A stretch of DNA of 64,000 nucleotides from Methylobacterium sp. WL119 (GTDB lineage: Bacteria; Pseudomonadota; Alphaproteobacteria; Rhizobiales; Beijerinckiaceae). A model generated the notes under the pieces. The model was not told where the DNA came from. It made no database searches and worked only from the letters and a program-made list of their open reading frames with translations. A program made the position numbers and the translations under genes. Below are positions 25,397 through 34,166 of this stretch, one piece after another; the first letter of the stretch is position 1, and each line of letters opens with the position of its first letter. Where the stretch lies: contig NZ_VRUU01000008.1 in assembly GCF_008039875.1 (NCBI RefSeq), forward strand, positions 40,111 through 104,110, read 5' to 3'.

Positions 25397-27540
25397 CAGA
25401 TCGCCTCCATCTGACTTTTCTTCGAGACGGTCGTCTCCCTGAACAGGTCGCCCATCGAGGTGCGGGCCCGGGTCCCGGGCGGGAAGCCGTTGAGGTCGAT
25501 CGTCATCCGGTGGGTCTGCGGCGGCGGTGGCGTGGCCTCTCGTGCGAACATGCGGCCCATCATCTGATCGCCGAGGCGTTCGTTGGGAGCCGGAGAGGCT
25601 GCCTGCGAGGCAGAGAGCGCCCGGTCATCTGGGCCGGCTCTCAGAGCGGCACGCACGGCACCTGCGCGATAGTTGGCGACGCGCGGAGCTTCAAAGTTCC
25701 GCGTGATCGTGTGGGTGTCCTGATCGATGTCGCCGGTGCCCTGGCCCATCAGAATGCGCCGGGTCTGAGGATAGCCTCCGCCCATGGCCTCGTGGGTCAT
25801 GTATCGCATCTGGCCCTCAGCCGAGTTGCGGGCGTAGCCGTTTGCCTCCAGCCAACGCACCATGGCGCTGCGCCGCGCGCCCCGGTAATTGCCCCAGCCC
25901 TTCGGATCACGTGCTCCATAGATGCCGTAGCCGGAGCCGCCGTCGTGGACCTTGTTCGGGTCGAGCCCGCTTTCCATCGTGGCCTGACCCACGAGATGAG
26001 CCGCGGACTGCCTCAGGTGAGCTTCCGGCACGCCTTCCCGGCGAAGCTGGTCCATCGCGTAGGCCATCATCTCGGACGTGCGTGCCGCGCGCGGGTTGCC
26101 CCGCCCGGTGCCTCGCGGCGTGAGGACACCTGCAGACTCCGGTGTCACACCGCCGCCCGTCAGAGGTGGACTACTCCGGCCGGCAGCGGCGCCGTGCCCT
26201 GCGCCTCCTGCGGGCTCAGGCATGCCGAGCGGAGGAATGGTGCCGACGCCGTAGAAGCCACCGCCAGAGCCTCCACCACCGCGCCCGAAGCTGGCACGCT
26301 GTATCAGCGGGTTGCCACCGCCAGTCACACCGGAGAAGCCAGAAGGCTGAGCCGTAGCGCCGCCAGAGGTCCGCAGCTTCTCAAGCTCGTCGCCGACGCG
26401 CCGAAGCTCCTCCGTCATCCGATCGCGCTTGCGGGCGTAGTCCGGCGCGTTCGGGTTGGCGTCCAGAAGCTTGCGCTGCTGCTCGATGGAGTCGCGCTTG
26501 CCCTCCAGTTCACCACGGGTCAGCGGCTTGCTGCCGCCGCCGCTTAAGAGCGGCTTGAACTCAACGTTCTTCGACGGATCGCCGAGGCCGATGAACTCCT
26601 TGAACTTCTCGTAGGTGCGAACGATCGCCTCAAACTCCTGCACCGTAGTGCGGGCGAACTTGCCGATCTCCTCAAGCTGCTTGGCGAAGGCCGCCATCGA
26701 CTCGGCGGAGCCGAACTTCTCGACGAGGGCCGATAGCTGTTCGAGCAGCGGGGCCAGGGCCTCCGTGCGCAGGCCGTCCATGTTCTCGCGGACCCGGCTG
26801 AGAGCCGTCTCGAACCGCTGGGCCGCCTTGACCTGGGCGTCCGTGGTCTGGCCCTGCGCCTTCAGGATCTCGTCCATCACCTCCCGGTAGCGGCCGGTCA
26901 GCTGGCCAGCTACCGCGGCAATCTGGTCCGAGCCGAGCATCATCTCGACGACCTTCCGGCGCTTCACCGGGTCGCCGATCTGGGAGACCGAGTCCATGAA
27001 GGTGTCGAGCGCCGCCTTCATGTTCGGCGAGCTGACCATCTTCTCGACGAGCTCGCCAAGGTTCATCTGCTGCAGGTCGAAGTAGGTTTGGCCATAGCGC
27101 TTCCGCATCTGGCTCATCTCGTCGGCGAACTTGCGCACGCCACCCTGCATGGTCTCGGCAGACACGCCGAACCGTTCCCCCAGGGCGCTAAACGCCCGAA
27201 GCTGGTCGACGGCGAGGCCCGTCTCCTTTGACATGATGGCAAGCTGCTGCGTGCCTTTCGAGAAGCCGCTGAGTGCTGCCGTGACAGCCCCGAGCGACAC
27301 ACCGGCACTGAGCCCGACGAGGCCGAGCCCGGAGAGCACCGGCGTCATTCCCTGCAGTGCGGCAGTGGTCTTGCCGAGTGCGCCGTTGAAGCCTTCGAAG
27401 TCGCGCTTCAGGTCCTTGCCGGCTTGGGTGCCTGTCTTGGCCGCTCTGCCGAGCGCCGTCTCCAGCTTCGCCAGAGGGCCGGTGAAGCCATCCTGGACTT
27501 CTGCGACTAGGCGCAGGCGTTCATCGGCCATGGGAGGCAT
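25396..27540 (-). CDS. Phage tail tape-measure protein with tail-lysozyme domain
   Basis: 714 aa. The N-terminus (DERLRLVAEVQDGFTGPLAK) and the long helical region with MTPVLSGLGLVGLSAGVSLG are typical of Mu-like tape-measure proteins, which set tail length. After a Gly-rich linker, residues ~490-600 form a phage tail lysozyme domain (LRREGVPEAHLRQSAAHLVG, ATMESGLDPNKVHDGGSGYG), used to pierce peptidoglycan. The C-terminus is basic. It overlaps the upstream gene by 20 bp. No capsid, terminase large subunit or lysis genes are nearby, so the phage is defective. Confidence 0.88.
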   Translation of the reverse strand: MPPMADERLRLVAEVQDGFTGPLAKLETALGRAAKTGTQAGKDLKRDFEGFNGALGKTTAALQGMTPVLSGLGLVGLSAGVSLGAVTAALSGFSKGTQQLAIMSKETGLAVDQLRAFSALGERFGVSAETMQGGVRKFADEMSQMRKRYGQTYFDLQQMNLGELVEKMVSSPNMKAALDTFMDSVSQIGDPVKRRKVVEMMLGSDQIAAVAGQLTGRYREVMDEILKAQGQTTDAQVKAAQRFETALSRVRENMDGLRTEALAPLLEQLSALVEKFGSAESMAAFAKQLEEIGKFARTTVQEFEAIVRTYEKFKEFIGLGDPSKNVEFKPLLSGGGSKPLTRGELEGKRDSIEQQRKLLDANPNAPDYARKRDRMTEELRRVGDELEKLRTSGGATAQPSGFSGVTGGGNPLIQRASFGRGGGGSGGGFYGVGTIPPLGMPEPAGGAGHGAAAGRSSPPLTGGGVTPESAGVLTPRGTGRGNPRAARTSEMMAYAMDQLRREGVPEAHLRQSAAHLVGQATMESGLDPNKVHDGGSGYGIYGARDPKGWGNYRGARRSAMVRWLEANGYARNSAEGQMRYMTHEAMGGGYPQTRRILMGQGTGDIDQDTHTITRNFEAPRVANYRAGAVRAALRAGPDDRALSASQAASPAPNERLGDQMMGRMFAREATPPPPQTHRMTIDLNGFPPGTRARTSMGDLFRETTVSKKSQMEAI

Positions 27541-28141
27541 CCTTCAGGATAGTAGTTCGCTCACGCTCCCGGAGCCGTGCGGCTTGAACCTCCAGGACTT
27601 CGGGAGACGGCTTCAGCCAATCGATCCCAGCCACGAACTTCTCGCAGGCATCCTCATCGAACGTGCTGCCGGCTTCCAAAGCTGCAGACTGCCAGTCGGG
27701 CTCGTCTTCTCTCCGACAGAACATCTCGACGAGATCGACTTCTGCGACGCCTCGTGTAGCTAAATACGCCTCGGCTTCGTCCGCGAACCGGATGCAAAGC
27801 ATTTGGTTCAGGGCGTAGGCGATCTCGATCGACCCGCCGGCCTTCACCGCCATGTCCGCCGCCCACGTTCCAATGTGTCTGGCGACATGGCCGAATGCCT
27901 TCACGACTTCGGCTCTCTCGGTCGTGCTGAAAGACTTCAACCCGGTTCGCGTGACGACTTGAGTGGGTCGAGCCCAAAACCGAGCTGCCCAGTCTTGGAC
28001 CGCCGCTAAGTCGAATTCCCACTCGACGCCTTTACTTCCGCGGGTAACAAACGGGCAGCCCTTTCGCACCCACGCGTCCACGGTAGGAAGGCTTATGCCG
28101 TAATGACTTGCGACCTGTTTGCGGTTGACGGTCTCAATCAA
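27521..28141 (-). CDS. Phage DNA-packaging Nu1-like protein (terminase small subunit type)
   Basis: 206 aa. It starts with a winged helix-turn-helix (VNRKQVASHYGISLPTVDAW, then VRKGCPFVTRGSKGVEWEFD) like Nu1/DUF1441 proteins that recognise phage DNA for packaging. A helical C-terminal half follows (FADEAEAYLATRGVAEVDLVE). Its place directly before the tape-measure gene is unusual for a terminase subunit, so it could instead be another HTH protein of the element. Family assignment is from the N-terminal motif. Confidence 0.7.
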   Translation of the reverse strand: MIETVNRKQVASHYGISLPTVDAWVRKGCPFVTRGSKGVEWEFDLAAVQDWAARFWARPTQVVTRTGLKSFSTTERAEVVKAFGHVARHIGTWAADMAVKAGGSIEIAYALNQMLCIRFADEAEAYLATRGVAEVDLVEMFCRREDEPDWQSAALEAGSTFDEDACEKFVAGIDWLKPSPEVLEVQAARLRERERTTILKDASHGR

Positions 28142-28281
28142 TTTTTGGCCTCGGGCATAAACATAAAAAAGGAATTTGAAAGTTTGTAGCTAGTGACAGA
28201 CTGCAGTCGCGCTTACCCCCGACCCTCCGCCCCTCGACCAAGGACCCCGGAACTCGCATGGGGGGCCGGTCAGGCCCTCGC

Positions 28282-28479
28282 TCACCCTCGACCCCACATC
28301 CCGCCGCGAGCCTTCACATCCTCGGCGGTCTCGTGGAGCGTGCCGGGGACGATCGCGCGCTCGGTGCTGTTCCCCATGCCCCCAGCGTCACCGGGGTCGA
28401 CGGGCGGGGTCCAGTTCACCGCAGTGGGTGCATCCGGGGCTGGCTCGGCGTCGACCGTCTTGGGCTGGTTGGATGGCAT
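28282..28479 (-). CDS. Small hypothetical protein
   Basis: 65 aa from the ATG at 28479. It is Pro- and Asp-rich (EPAPDAPTAVNWTPPVDPGD) and ends TAEDVKARGGMWGRG. No family is recognised. It lies between phage-type genes on the same strand and resembles the small, disordered accessory proteins of such elements. The in-frame ATG upstream (28590) would add a basic segment not likely to be real. Confidence 0.45.
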   Translation of the reverse strand: MPSNQPKTVDAEPAPDAPTAVNWTPPVDPGDAGGMGNSTERAIVPGTLHETAEDVKARGGMWGRG

Positions 28480-28710
28480 GATGCGTCTCCGCTTAGGGAA
28501 GGAGACCGCAGCGGGGTGACCCCTCCGCCGCGATCTCCGATGATCCCGCTGGCTTGGAGAGCGGGCGGTCTTGCCGGCCTTGGTATTCATCGCTCTCTTG
28601 ATCGTAGATCAGGCAACGAACAGGCTGGCTTGTCGCTGTTGGGCTGACCGGATCGCCCTCAATGGCGCGGGGAGAAAGCCCCGTAGGGTTTGGACCCGCG
28701 CAATCTCGTG

Positions 28711-28983
28711 TCAGGCCACGCGCTTCCAGCGTGAGCCGTCGGCTGCATAGCGCTCACCGCCCACCACGAAGGCCGAGCCGGGCGTGTGAAGGTCGCGCCG
28801 GGTCTGCTCGACCGCAGGGCGGGTCTGAGTGTTCGCGGCCTCGGCCTCGCGGTTCCGCGCCGACCAAGCGGTGATGCGCTCGGCCTGGGAGGTCTCGCGC
28901 TCGGTCGTCGCCGCCTCTGGCTTCCGGAGGGCACGACGGGCCCAGGCAGCGCCGTCCGCAACGTCCTGTCGATTGATGCTCAT
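28711..28983 (-). CDS. Small hypothetical protein
   Basis: 90 aa. An alpha-helical charged N-terminal half (DGAAWARRALRKPEAATTER) precedes a short end with GSAFVVGGERYAADGSRWKR. No family is recognised. It lies 10 bp after the coiled-coil gene and reads like part of the same operon. Confidence 0.5.
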   Translation of the reverse strand: MSINRQDVADGAAWARRALRKPEAATTERETSQAERITAWSARNREAEAANTQTRPAVEQTRRDLHTPGSAFVVGGERYAADGSRWKRVA

Positions 28984-28993
28984 GATGGTGTCC

Positions 28994-29623
28994 TCACCAG
29001 ATGGGGGCAGCGTCGCGGCCGAGGCCCGGCAGCTTCACGCGGTTGGCGATCGTGCTGTGCGGCTGGTCAGGGTTGTCGTTCCAGCTGCAGCGAGGCTCAC
29101 CGGGCGGGACCGGCTCAGCCCCGTCGGGTAGCGAAGCGTTGGCCGCTGCGATGATCGCCGACTGCTCTCGGATCTTCGACAGCACCGGCACTAGGCGCTG
29201 CGCTTCAGCGACATACTCGTCGGCCAGCTTCGCCACCTCGGCGCTGGCCTTCAGGCCGGCCTTACGCAGAGCCTTGCGTCGGGCCTGCTCGGCTTCGTGG
29301 TTGGTGCGGGCAGCGGCTTCGGCGATGATTGCCGCGGCGTGCTGAGCCTCTGCCTGATCGATACGGACCTTAGAGACGGCGATGCGGTGGTCGAGGCTGG
29401 CCACGTCGGCGGCGGTGCCGGTCAGCATCAGGTCGGATCGGCTTGCCTCCAGTGCGGTGCGCTCAGCCACCGCAGCGTCGCGATCAGCCGCGATCTCGCC
29501 CGACGTGCGAGGAGCAGGCCGAGTGGCGATGGGAGCGCGGCGCGGCAGCCCGAGGGTGACACGGGGCTGGATGGTGCGGGTCTCGCGCACGTTCACCCGT
29601 GGAAGGGTCATGCCGGCGCTCAT
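28994..29623 (-). CDS. Hypothetical coiled-coil protein
   Basis: 209 aa. A central long helix (residues ~40-150; AADRDAAVAERTALEASRSD, VRIDQAEAQHAAAIIAEAAA) has heptad-like spacing. The last ~45 residues (NASLPDGAEPVPPGEPRCSW) are loop-rich. No family is recognised. It is coupled to the upstream RHH gene by an ATGA overlap, so RHH protein and coiled-coil protein are probably made together. Confidence 0.6.
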   Translation of the reverse strand: MSAGMTLPRVNVRETRTIQPRVTLGLPRRAPIATRPAPRTSGEIAADRDAAVAERTALEASRSDLMLTGTAADVASLDHRIAVSKVRIDQAEAQHAAAIIAEAAARTNHEAEQARRKALRKAGLKASAEVAKLADEYVAEAQRLVPVLSKIREQSAIIAAANASLPDGAEPVPPGEPRCSWNDNPDQPHSTIANRVKLPGLGRDAAPIW

Positions 29624-29850
29624 CAGGCAGCCTGCCGCATCGCGGGGGCAGACGGAGCGGGACCGGGGCCGTCGTCGGTACTGGTCGGGCTGAGGCGCAC
29701 ACCGTGCGCGGTGAGCTGCGCCCGGACGGACTGGCGGACGAACTCCGACATGGTCTGACCGCGCTGGCGAGCAGCGGTATCGACGGCGTTGGCGAGTTCA
29801 GTCTCGACCTTGAGACGGAGCGTGCTGGGGCGGGGAATGGCGGTAGGCAT
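29623..29850 (-). CDS. Ribbon-helix-helix-like regulator
   Basis: 75 aa from the ATG at 29850. The core RPSTLRLKVETELANAVDTA and RGQTMSEFVRQSVRAQLTAH fit the beta-helix-helix pattern of CopG-type DNA binders. The C-terminus is Pro-rich and disordered. Its stop overlaps the coiled-coil gene start. It is likely the operon's own repressor, or could control copy or transfer functions of the element. Confidence 0.65.
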   Translation of the reverse strand: MPTAIPRPSTLRLKVETELANAVDTAARQRGQTMSEFVRQSVRAQLTAHGVRLSPTSTDDGPGPAPSAPAMRQAA

Positions 29851-30147
29851 CGGGGCACCACGGCATCGCGATTGCGTGGCCATGACAATGTTTGCTCAAA
29901 TCCTACTAAGCAAGTCCAGTCGAATGCCTGATTTCTGCTGTCCATACCGATCAGTCGTTCGCGGTCATCCGCTGTTGTCTATTGTTGTGTGCAGCGGGTG
30001 AATTCCGCGGCAACTTGCCACACGAATGCGAATTCTAGTAGGCGGCTCTCTTTCAGTGCGTCCCGACGTACGGAACATACTGAACCCGCGCCCTCTTCCA
30101 TCTACGCTCGGCACGTCATCCTGTTGTCGGCATTGGAAATCACCGCC

Positions 30148-30594
30148 ATGCGCATCAGCCTGACAACCTTCGCCGCTTTCAGTGCGCTACTCATTGCCGG
30201 GCCAGCCTTCGCTCAGACCAAGCCGCTTCCCGCGAGTGACGTGGTGCCGCCCGTCGAACTGGCCATCTCGATGGAGAACGGGAAGCCAGTGTGCGCGCCG
30301 GCTGAGCTGCTGCTGCCGGCCGACACGAACGTCTCGATCAGCATCGTCAGCACGGCAGATACGCCGGTCACGATCACAGCCGCTGGCCAGTTCGAGAATG
30401 GCCATGTGCTGCATGCCGACGGCGATCTGACTCATGACGCCAGTGAGAAGGGCTACACGATCAAGCGGAACGGCAAAGGCGTCCTGAAGGTACGGACCAT
30501 GAAGGCGGGCGAGTCAGCCTATGGCTGCACCAGCAATCGCAACGCGGACGCACCCTTCGTTGGCAAGCTGATCTTGTCCCCGCCGGCCGGCTGA
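30148..30594 (+). CDS. Secreted protein of unknown function
   Basis: 148 aa. A clear signal peptide (RISLTTFAAFSALLIAGPAF, cleavage near AFAQT) is followed by a beta-rich domain: PPVELAISMENGKPVCAPAE, DTNVSISIVSTADTPVTITA and KRNGKGVLKVRTMKAGESAY. Its length and strand pattern are cupredoxin-like, but no copper-binding His/Cys set is visible. The ATG at 30148 is the only one giving a signal peptide. It stands alone between the two halves of the island. Confidence 0.65.
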   Translation: MRISLTTFAAFSALLIAGPAFAQTKPLPASDVVPPVELAISMENGKPVCAPAELLLPADTNVSISIVSTADTPVTITAAGQFENGHVLHADGDLTHDASEKGYTIKRNGKGVLKVRTMKAGESAYGCTSNRNADAPFVGKLILSPPAG

Positions 30595-30839
30595 AGGGAC
30601 CGCGCCATTGATGCAGCGGCGCAATCCAGAAAATATCTTACCCCTTGTCCTGAATTTTCCGGATTATGGACCAACCGTCACTAAATCTCGTCCGACGCCC
30701 CCCCCCAGCCCTCCTTCACCACCGTGGTCAGCATGCTCAAGCACGCGGCGGGTCGGTGGTTTGTTCGTGCTAACGGCCAAGCTACGTGCTACCGCGATAT
30801 GGCTCCTGACCTGGGGAGCGTCGAAACTATGCGAACCTC

Positions 30840-30871
30840 GGCGCGCCCTTACCCGGCGCGCCTTTTCTTTT
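30840..30871 (+). terminator. Intrinsic terminator
   Basis: GGCGCGCC, a 7-base loop and a second GGCGCGCC make a perfect 8-bp hairpin (30840-30862) followed by TTTTCTTTT, a textbook rho-independent terminator on the plus strand. It lies ~245 bp after the secreted-protein gene (stop 30594) in a ~390-bp gap (30595-30981) that has no other supported feature. An untranslated RNA could end here. Confidence 0.7.
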
Positions 30872-30981
30872 GGGGGAACGGGCTGGAACTTACTCAAAGC
30901 AAAGATGTTTCGCTTCGTACCCAGATCGATCGGGACAGCGCGGTCGAGAGCAATGCTAGTTTAGCAGCGGGAACTTGGCAC

Positions 30982-31371
30982 ATGCCGAAGAGGGTATACA
31001 AGGACACCGCCGTTCAGTTGGCTCTTGAACGATCCTATGCCTGTATTGATCGCTCGCGAAGCTCGGCGGACGCTTTCTATAGCGTAATGTCTACGTCTAG
31101 ACAGGCAATCAATTCCTCTCGGGCGATACTCGAAAACATAGCGGCACGTTCTGTAGACGATAGCGACCATACATCGGGAGCTGATTTTTTATCAGCTATG
31201 GAAGATGAAGCCATTAATACAATGGTCGATGATTTTATTACAGCATACTTAGAAGCTAGTGATACTGGAGACGAGGCCGGCGCTGAAGTTATACAAAAAG
31301 CTCTGATAGTTGTAGGGCGCTTCCTAGCCACTAAGCTCGGCCCTAAAGAGGCTGGGGTGCTGATGAACTGA
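30982..31371 (+). CDS. Hypothetical protein, low GC
   Basis: 129 aa from the ATG at 30982 (MPKRVYKDTAVQLALERSYA). It is mostly helical (DAFYSVMSTSRQAINSSRAI, AGAEVIQKALIVVGRFLATK), with a Ser-rich middle. No family is recognised. Its AT-richer composition sets it apart from neighbouring genes. An open frame continues upstream across the terminator hairpin, but those codons look non-coding. Role unknown. Confidence 0.55.
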   Translation: MPKRVYKDTAVQLALERSYACIDRSRSSADAFYSVMSTSRQAINSSRAILENIAARSVDDSDHTSGADFLSAMEDEAINTMVDDFITAYLEASDTGDEAGAEVIQKALIVVGRFLATKLGPKEAGVLMN

Positions 31372-31396
31372 TCAGGCATAGGCGCGTTTGGGCTAT

Positions 31397-31633
31397 ATGG
31401 ACGATATGACCAAACAGCCTCGCACTGCCAACGCCGCACGCGAGAGCTTGGAGCGTATCGCACGCGCGCTGGATCGACCCGTGTCAGCTTTGTTCGACGC
31501 TAACGACTCGCCAACGCGCGAGACTGAAACGCTCGCTCTCGTGAAGGCCTTCGAACGGATCGCTGACAGTCAGGCTCGCGCCCGGTGCATCGCCTTCGTG
31601 GCGGCGGAAGCGGATCGCGCCCGGGGCAATTAA
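31397..31633 (+). CDS. Small hypothetical protein, possible regulator fragment
   Basis: 78 aa. The segment ESLERIARALDRPVSALFD resembles the end of an XRE-type HTH domain, followed by LALVKAFERIADSQARARCI, a layout seen in C-terminal parts of small phage-type repressors. The N-terminal HTH helices are missing, so it may be a remnant or a co-regulator. No ribosome site is clear. Confidence 0.5.
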   Translation: MDDMTKQPRTANAARESLERIARALDRPVSALFDANDSPTRETETLALVKAFERIADSQARARCIAFVAAEADRARGN

Positions 31634-31744
31634 ACCGGCATCGGCTGGGTGAGCTTGGGACCTAATATCAAGAACAGTTTGATTGAGCCATGTTGCGGCA
31701 CATCTGGCTAGATCTCCCACACAACCAAAGCAGCCCGCACGCTT

Positions 31745-32188
31745 CTACACGGGGTGCCCTTTCGCCTCAGCCCATTCGCGATCCTTCACGGCTTGGGTCT
31801 CTCGGATCGTAGCGTGATCTCGATCCTGTTCCGCATAGAGCTTGCGCATCCGCTTCTCCTCGCGCGCGGCCGCCTTCTTCTTCCACGCAAGGTCGGCTGC
31901 CTTCTGCGCCAGGATCTCCTCAATGGTGATCGGCTTCACTGGCTCTTTCTTGCGAGGCCAAATGAACGGCTGCCGAGGGTATGGTGACGAGCGAGGCGGT
32001 GGTGCTGAGCGAGGCCCGGCCGGTGCAACGCCCTCGATGAAGGCAGTAGCCTCGACCAGCGTCATGCCGGCAGAGGCAGCCACGCGGGTTGCTGCAGCAA
32101 GGCCAGCCGATCTCTCGCCTTCAGTTGCTCCCCGGCGGGAAAGAGCAAGGCACTTCTCGAACCGGTCGTGATCCAGCATCGGCAGCAT
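31745..32188 (-). CDS. DUF2786-like small protein
   Basis: 147 aa from the ATG at 32188. The N-terminal part (RFEKCLALSRRGATEGERSA, AATRVAASAGMTLVEATAFI) resembles DUF2786, a short helical domain found in phage and island proteins. It is followed by a Pro-rich linker and a highly charged helix (KKKAAAREEKRMRKLYAEQD) likely to be a coiled coil. Alternative start at 32179. It follows the 32197-32496 gene by 8 bp. Confidence 0.6.
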   Translation of the reverse strand: MLPMLDHDRFEKCLALSRRGATEGERSAGLAAATRVAASAGMTLVEATAFIEGVAPAGPRSAPPPRSSPYPRQPFIWPRKKEPVKPITIEEILAQKAADLAWKKKAAAREEKRMRKLYAEQDRDHATIRETQAVKDREWAEAKGHPV

Positions 32189-32196
32189 CTTCCTGA

Positions 32197-32496
32197 TCAC
32201 GCAGCGATGTCGCAGGGAAACCACGTCATCTCGGCAGCCTCCAGCGCATCATGGATGATCTCCCCAAGCGATATCGCCCGCGCCCTCGCGCCGGCATCGC
32301 TGCGGTCAATCATCGCCACGTCAGACCAGCCGTCATCGGTGCCCATGATGGCTAGGGTGACGCTCTGCGGCCTCTCGGTCGCTTCGGTCACCACCACCTG
32401 AAGGCCGCGGACCTCGGGCCATTCGTAGACCAGCGCCAGGCGCTTAATTTCACTGTCCGCCACTGCTCGTTTCCCTTTCGTTCGCGCTCGCTTCAA
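32197..32496 (-). CDS. Hypothetical protein
   Basis: 99 aa. The core (IKRLALVYEWPEVRGLQVVV, ERPQSVTLAIMGTDDGWSDV) looks alpha/beta. The C-terminus is AISLGEIIHDALEAAEMTWF. No family is recognised. It is the first gene after the inverted-repeat region at 32521-32593 and is probably co-transcribed with the DUF2786-like gene. Confidence 0.55.
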   Translation of the reverse strand: MKRARTKGKRAVADSEIKRLALVYEWPEVRGLQVVVTEATERPQSVTLAIMGTDDGWSDVAMIDRSDAGARARAISLGEIIHDALEAAEMTWFPCDIAA

Positions 32497-32520
32497 AAAT
32501 GCGGATTTCTAGGTACCCCG

Positions 32521-32593
32521 TGCGAAACTTGCGAAAGTTGCGAAGGTCGAGGCGCTCAAACCGCGAACTTTCGCAGCTTTCGCAACATTCGCA
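32521..32593. promoter_or_regulatory. Long inverted repeat of TGCGAA units
   Basis: Two 24-bp arms (32521-32544 and 32570-32593) match in 21 of 24 positions when one is reverse-complemented. Each arm has three TGCGAA (or TTCGCA) units spaced exactly 9 bp apart. It sits between the DUF3987 gene (stop at 32622) and the next gene of the same strand (start at 32496). It could be an operator for a multimeric repressor, an iteron-like origin or recombination site, or a strong RNA hairpin separating two operon segments. Confidence 0.7.
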
Positions 32594-32621
32594 GGGGGCA
32601 TTCCGATTTCTGGAAAGCCGG

Positions 32622-34166
32622 TCATGATCGGGTCGAAGCGCCGGCGACTCGGATCAAGCGGGGTCGCTCGCGCACTTCCTCCACGAGGTTGTGCTCCATC
32701 AGCGTGCGAACGGCGGCGTCGGCTTCCTTCTTGGTGCGGGTCGGCGCAGGGCCCAGCCGCAAGATGTCGCTGAACTTCACGTCCTGCTCGTCCCGCGCCC
32801 GCAACCAGTCCAGAAGGGCCTGAGCCCGAAGCAGCGCTGGATCAGTGCGACACGCCTGCTGCAGACGCGTCGCCTCGTCCGTGTACCAAGTGGCCAAGCG
32901 TGCCGCGGCGGTCATGATCTCAGCCGAGATCTCCAGCGCATGCTCGTCCGCCACGATGGCCAACACCCCGGCGATCCGGGCAGCGTGTTCTGCTGCCTTC
33001 GATGCGAAGTCGCGTACCAAACGAAGATCGCCCTGCGGACCGGACCGTTCCTCGATCCAGTTATAGAAATCGCGCCAACGCGCTTCGGCCGCCTCGCTCA
33101 TCGGCAGCTCGCGTGGCTGAAGCCCTTGCGCATGGTCGATGACGGAGGGCCAGCCTTCCAGAAGGCTGAGCATCCGGGCATGGTATCGGCGGATCTGCTC
33201 AGCGTCCGCCGCCGTCGCCACTCGGAATAGGCGAGTGCCCGCAATGCTGTCGGGCGCCGCCACCAAGATACGGGACAACAGGCCCTGATCGCGCAGCACA
33301 GGATCGGACATGAACGCTGCGGCCGCTTCCGGTTGCACCATCAGGTGCATGGCGAGGCGTCGCCCCTTCAGGACCGACACGCCGTCGAGCGCTCGCACTC
33401 GGGTGACCGGCTTGCCGTCCCAAAGCACGGAGAAGCCAGCGGCTGTGCGGAGGCGGTTCTCCTGGGCCATGCCGTGCCCGCCAGTGAACTGCCCGCCCTC
33501 GGCGCTGAATACCCCCTGCGCCGCCGGCATGGATGGCCAGCTCTTGATCAGCCCTTCGAACGTCGGCTCTGCCGAGGTCAGCACCGGTCGGATTGGCGGT
33601 TGTGGCTCTGGGCCTAGTGTCGTGAGTGCAAAGCGGCGATCCTCGAACCCGAGCTTGCGGTCGCCCTCGATTTTCTTCTTCTCCGCCGACCATGCCGCGT
33701 AGGTGACAAGCCACTCTTGGTGATCACGACCGTACATCTCCTGAAGCGCATCTTCGCGCCGGGTGACCGGCCATAGCGCCTCGTTATCGGTCGTGCTCTT
33801 CCGGTCGCCGGACGATGCGCTGCTCACGAGGTAGAGGCTGAGCGGACGGCGCTGGCCGTAGGGCATACGCACATCGGCGTGGGCCTGTACGGCAAGCGAG
33901 GCGGCGGCCAGCACCGACTGTGCTGCTATGGCAGCCGGCGCTTGCACCTTGCGAGCGATCGCGCGGGCCGCCTCGCCGAGGATGGGTCCAAGAGCATCGA
34001 GCGGATAGGACTCGGCAGGCGGCAGTGGCGGGAAAAGCGGCAACCGGTCCGGCCTCGCCTCCCGCCGGCCATCGCCATCCTCGCGCCGGCGCTCATTCCG
34101 CTCATAATGGCGGTCAGTATCAGGACCGAGCCGATCCAGTTCGACTGCGAATTCTTGCGCTCTCAT
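32622..34166 (-). CDS. DUF3987 (YfjI-type) protein
   Basis: 514 aa from the ATG at 34166 (MRAQEFAVELDRLGPD). It contains YPLDALGPILGEAARAIARK, VLAAASLAVQAHADVRMPYG, the LYLVSSASSGDRKSTTDNEA element resembling a P-loop region, and LTSAEPTFEGLIKSW. DUF3987 proteins are common next to integrases of satellite-like elements and prophages, where they may act in replication. The exact role is unknown. It overlaps the upstream gene by 4 bp. Confidence 0.8.
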   Translation of the reverse strand: MRAQEFAVELDRLGPDTDRHYERNERRREDGDGRREARPDRLPLFPPLPPAESYPLDALGPILGEAARAIARKVQAPAAIAAQSVLAAASLAVQAHADVRMPYGQRRPLSLYLVSSASSGDRKSTTDNEALWPVTRREDALQEMYGRDHQEWLVTYAAWSAEKKKIEGDRKLGFEDRRFALTTLGPEPQPPIRPVLTSAEPTFEGLIKSWPSMPAAQGVFSAEGGQFTGGHGMAQENRLRTAAGFSVLWDGKPVTRVRALDGVSVLKGRRLAMHLMVQPEAAAAFMSDPVLRDQGLLSRILVAAPDSIAGTRLFRVATAADAEQIRRYHARMLSLLEGWPSVIDHAQGLQPRELPMSEAAEARWRDFYNWIEERSGPQGDLRLVRDFASKAAEHAARIAGVLAIVADEHALEISAEIMTAAARLATWYTDEATRLQQACRTDPALLRAQALLDWLRARDEQDVKFSDILRLGPAPTRTKKEADAAVRTLMEHNLVEEVRERPRLIRVAGASTRS

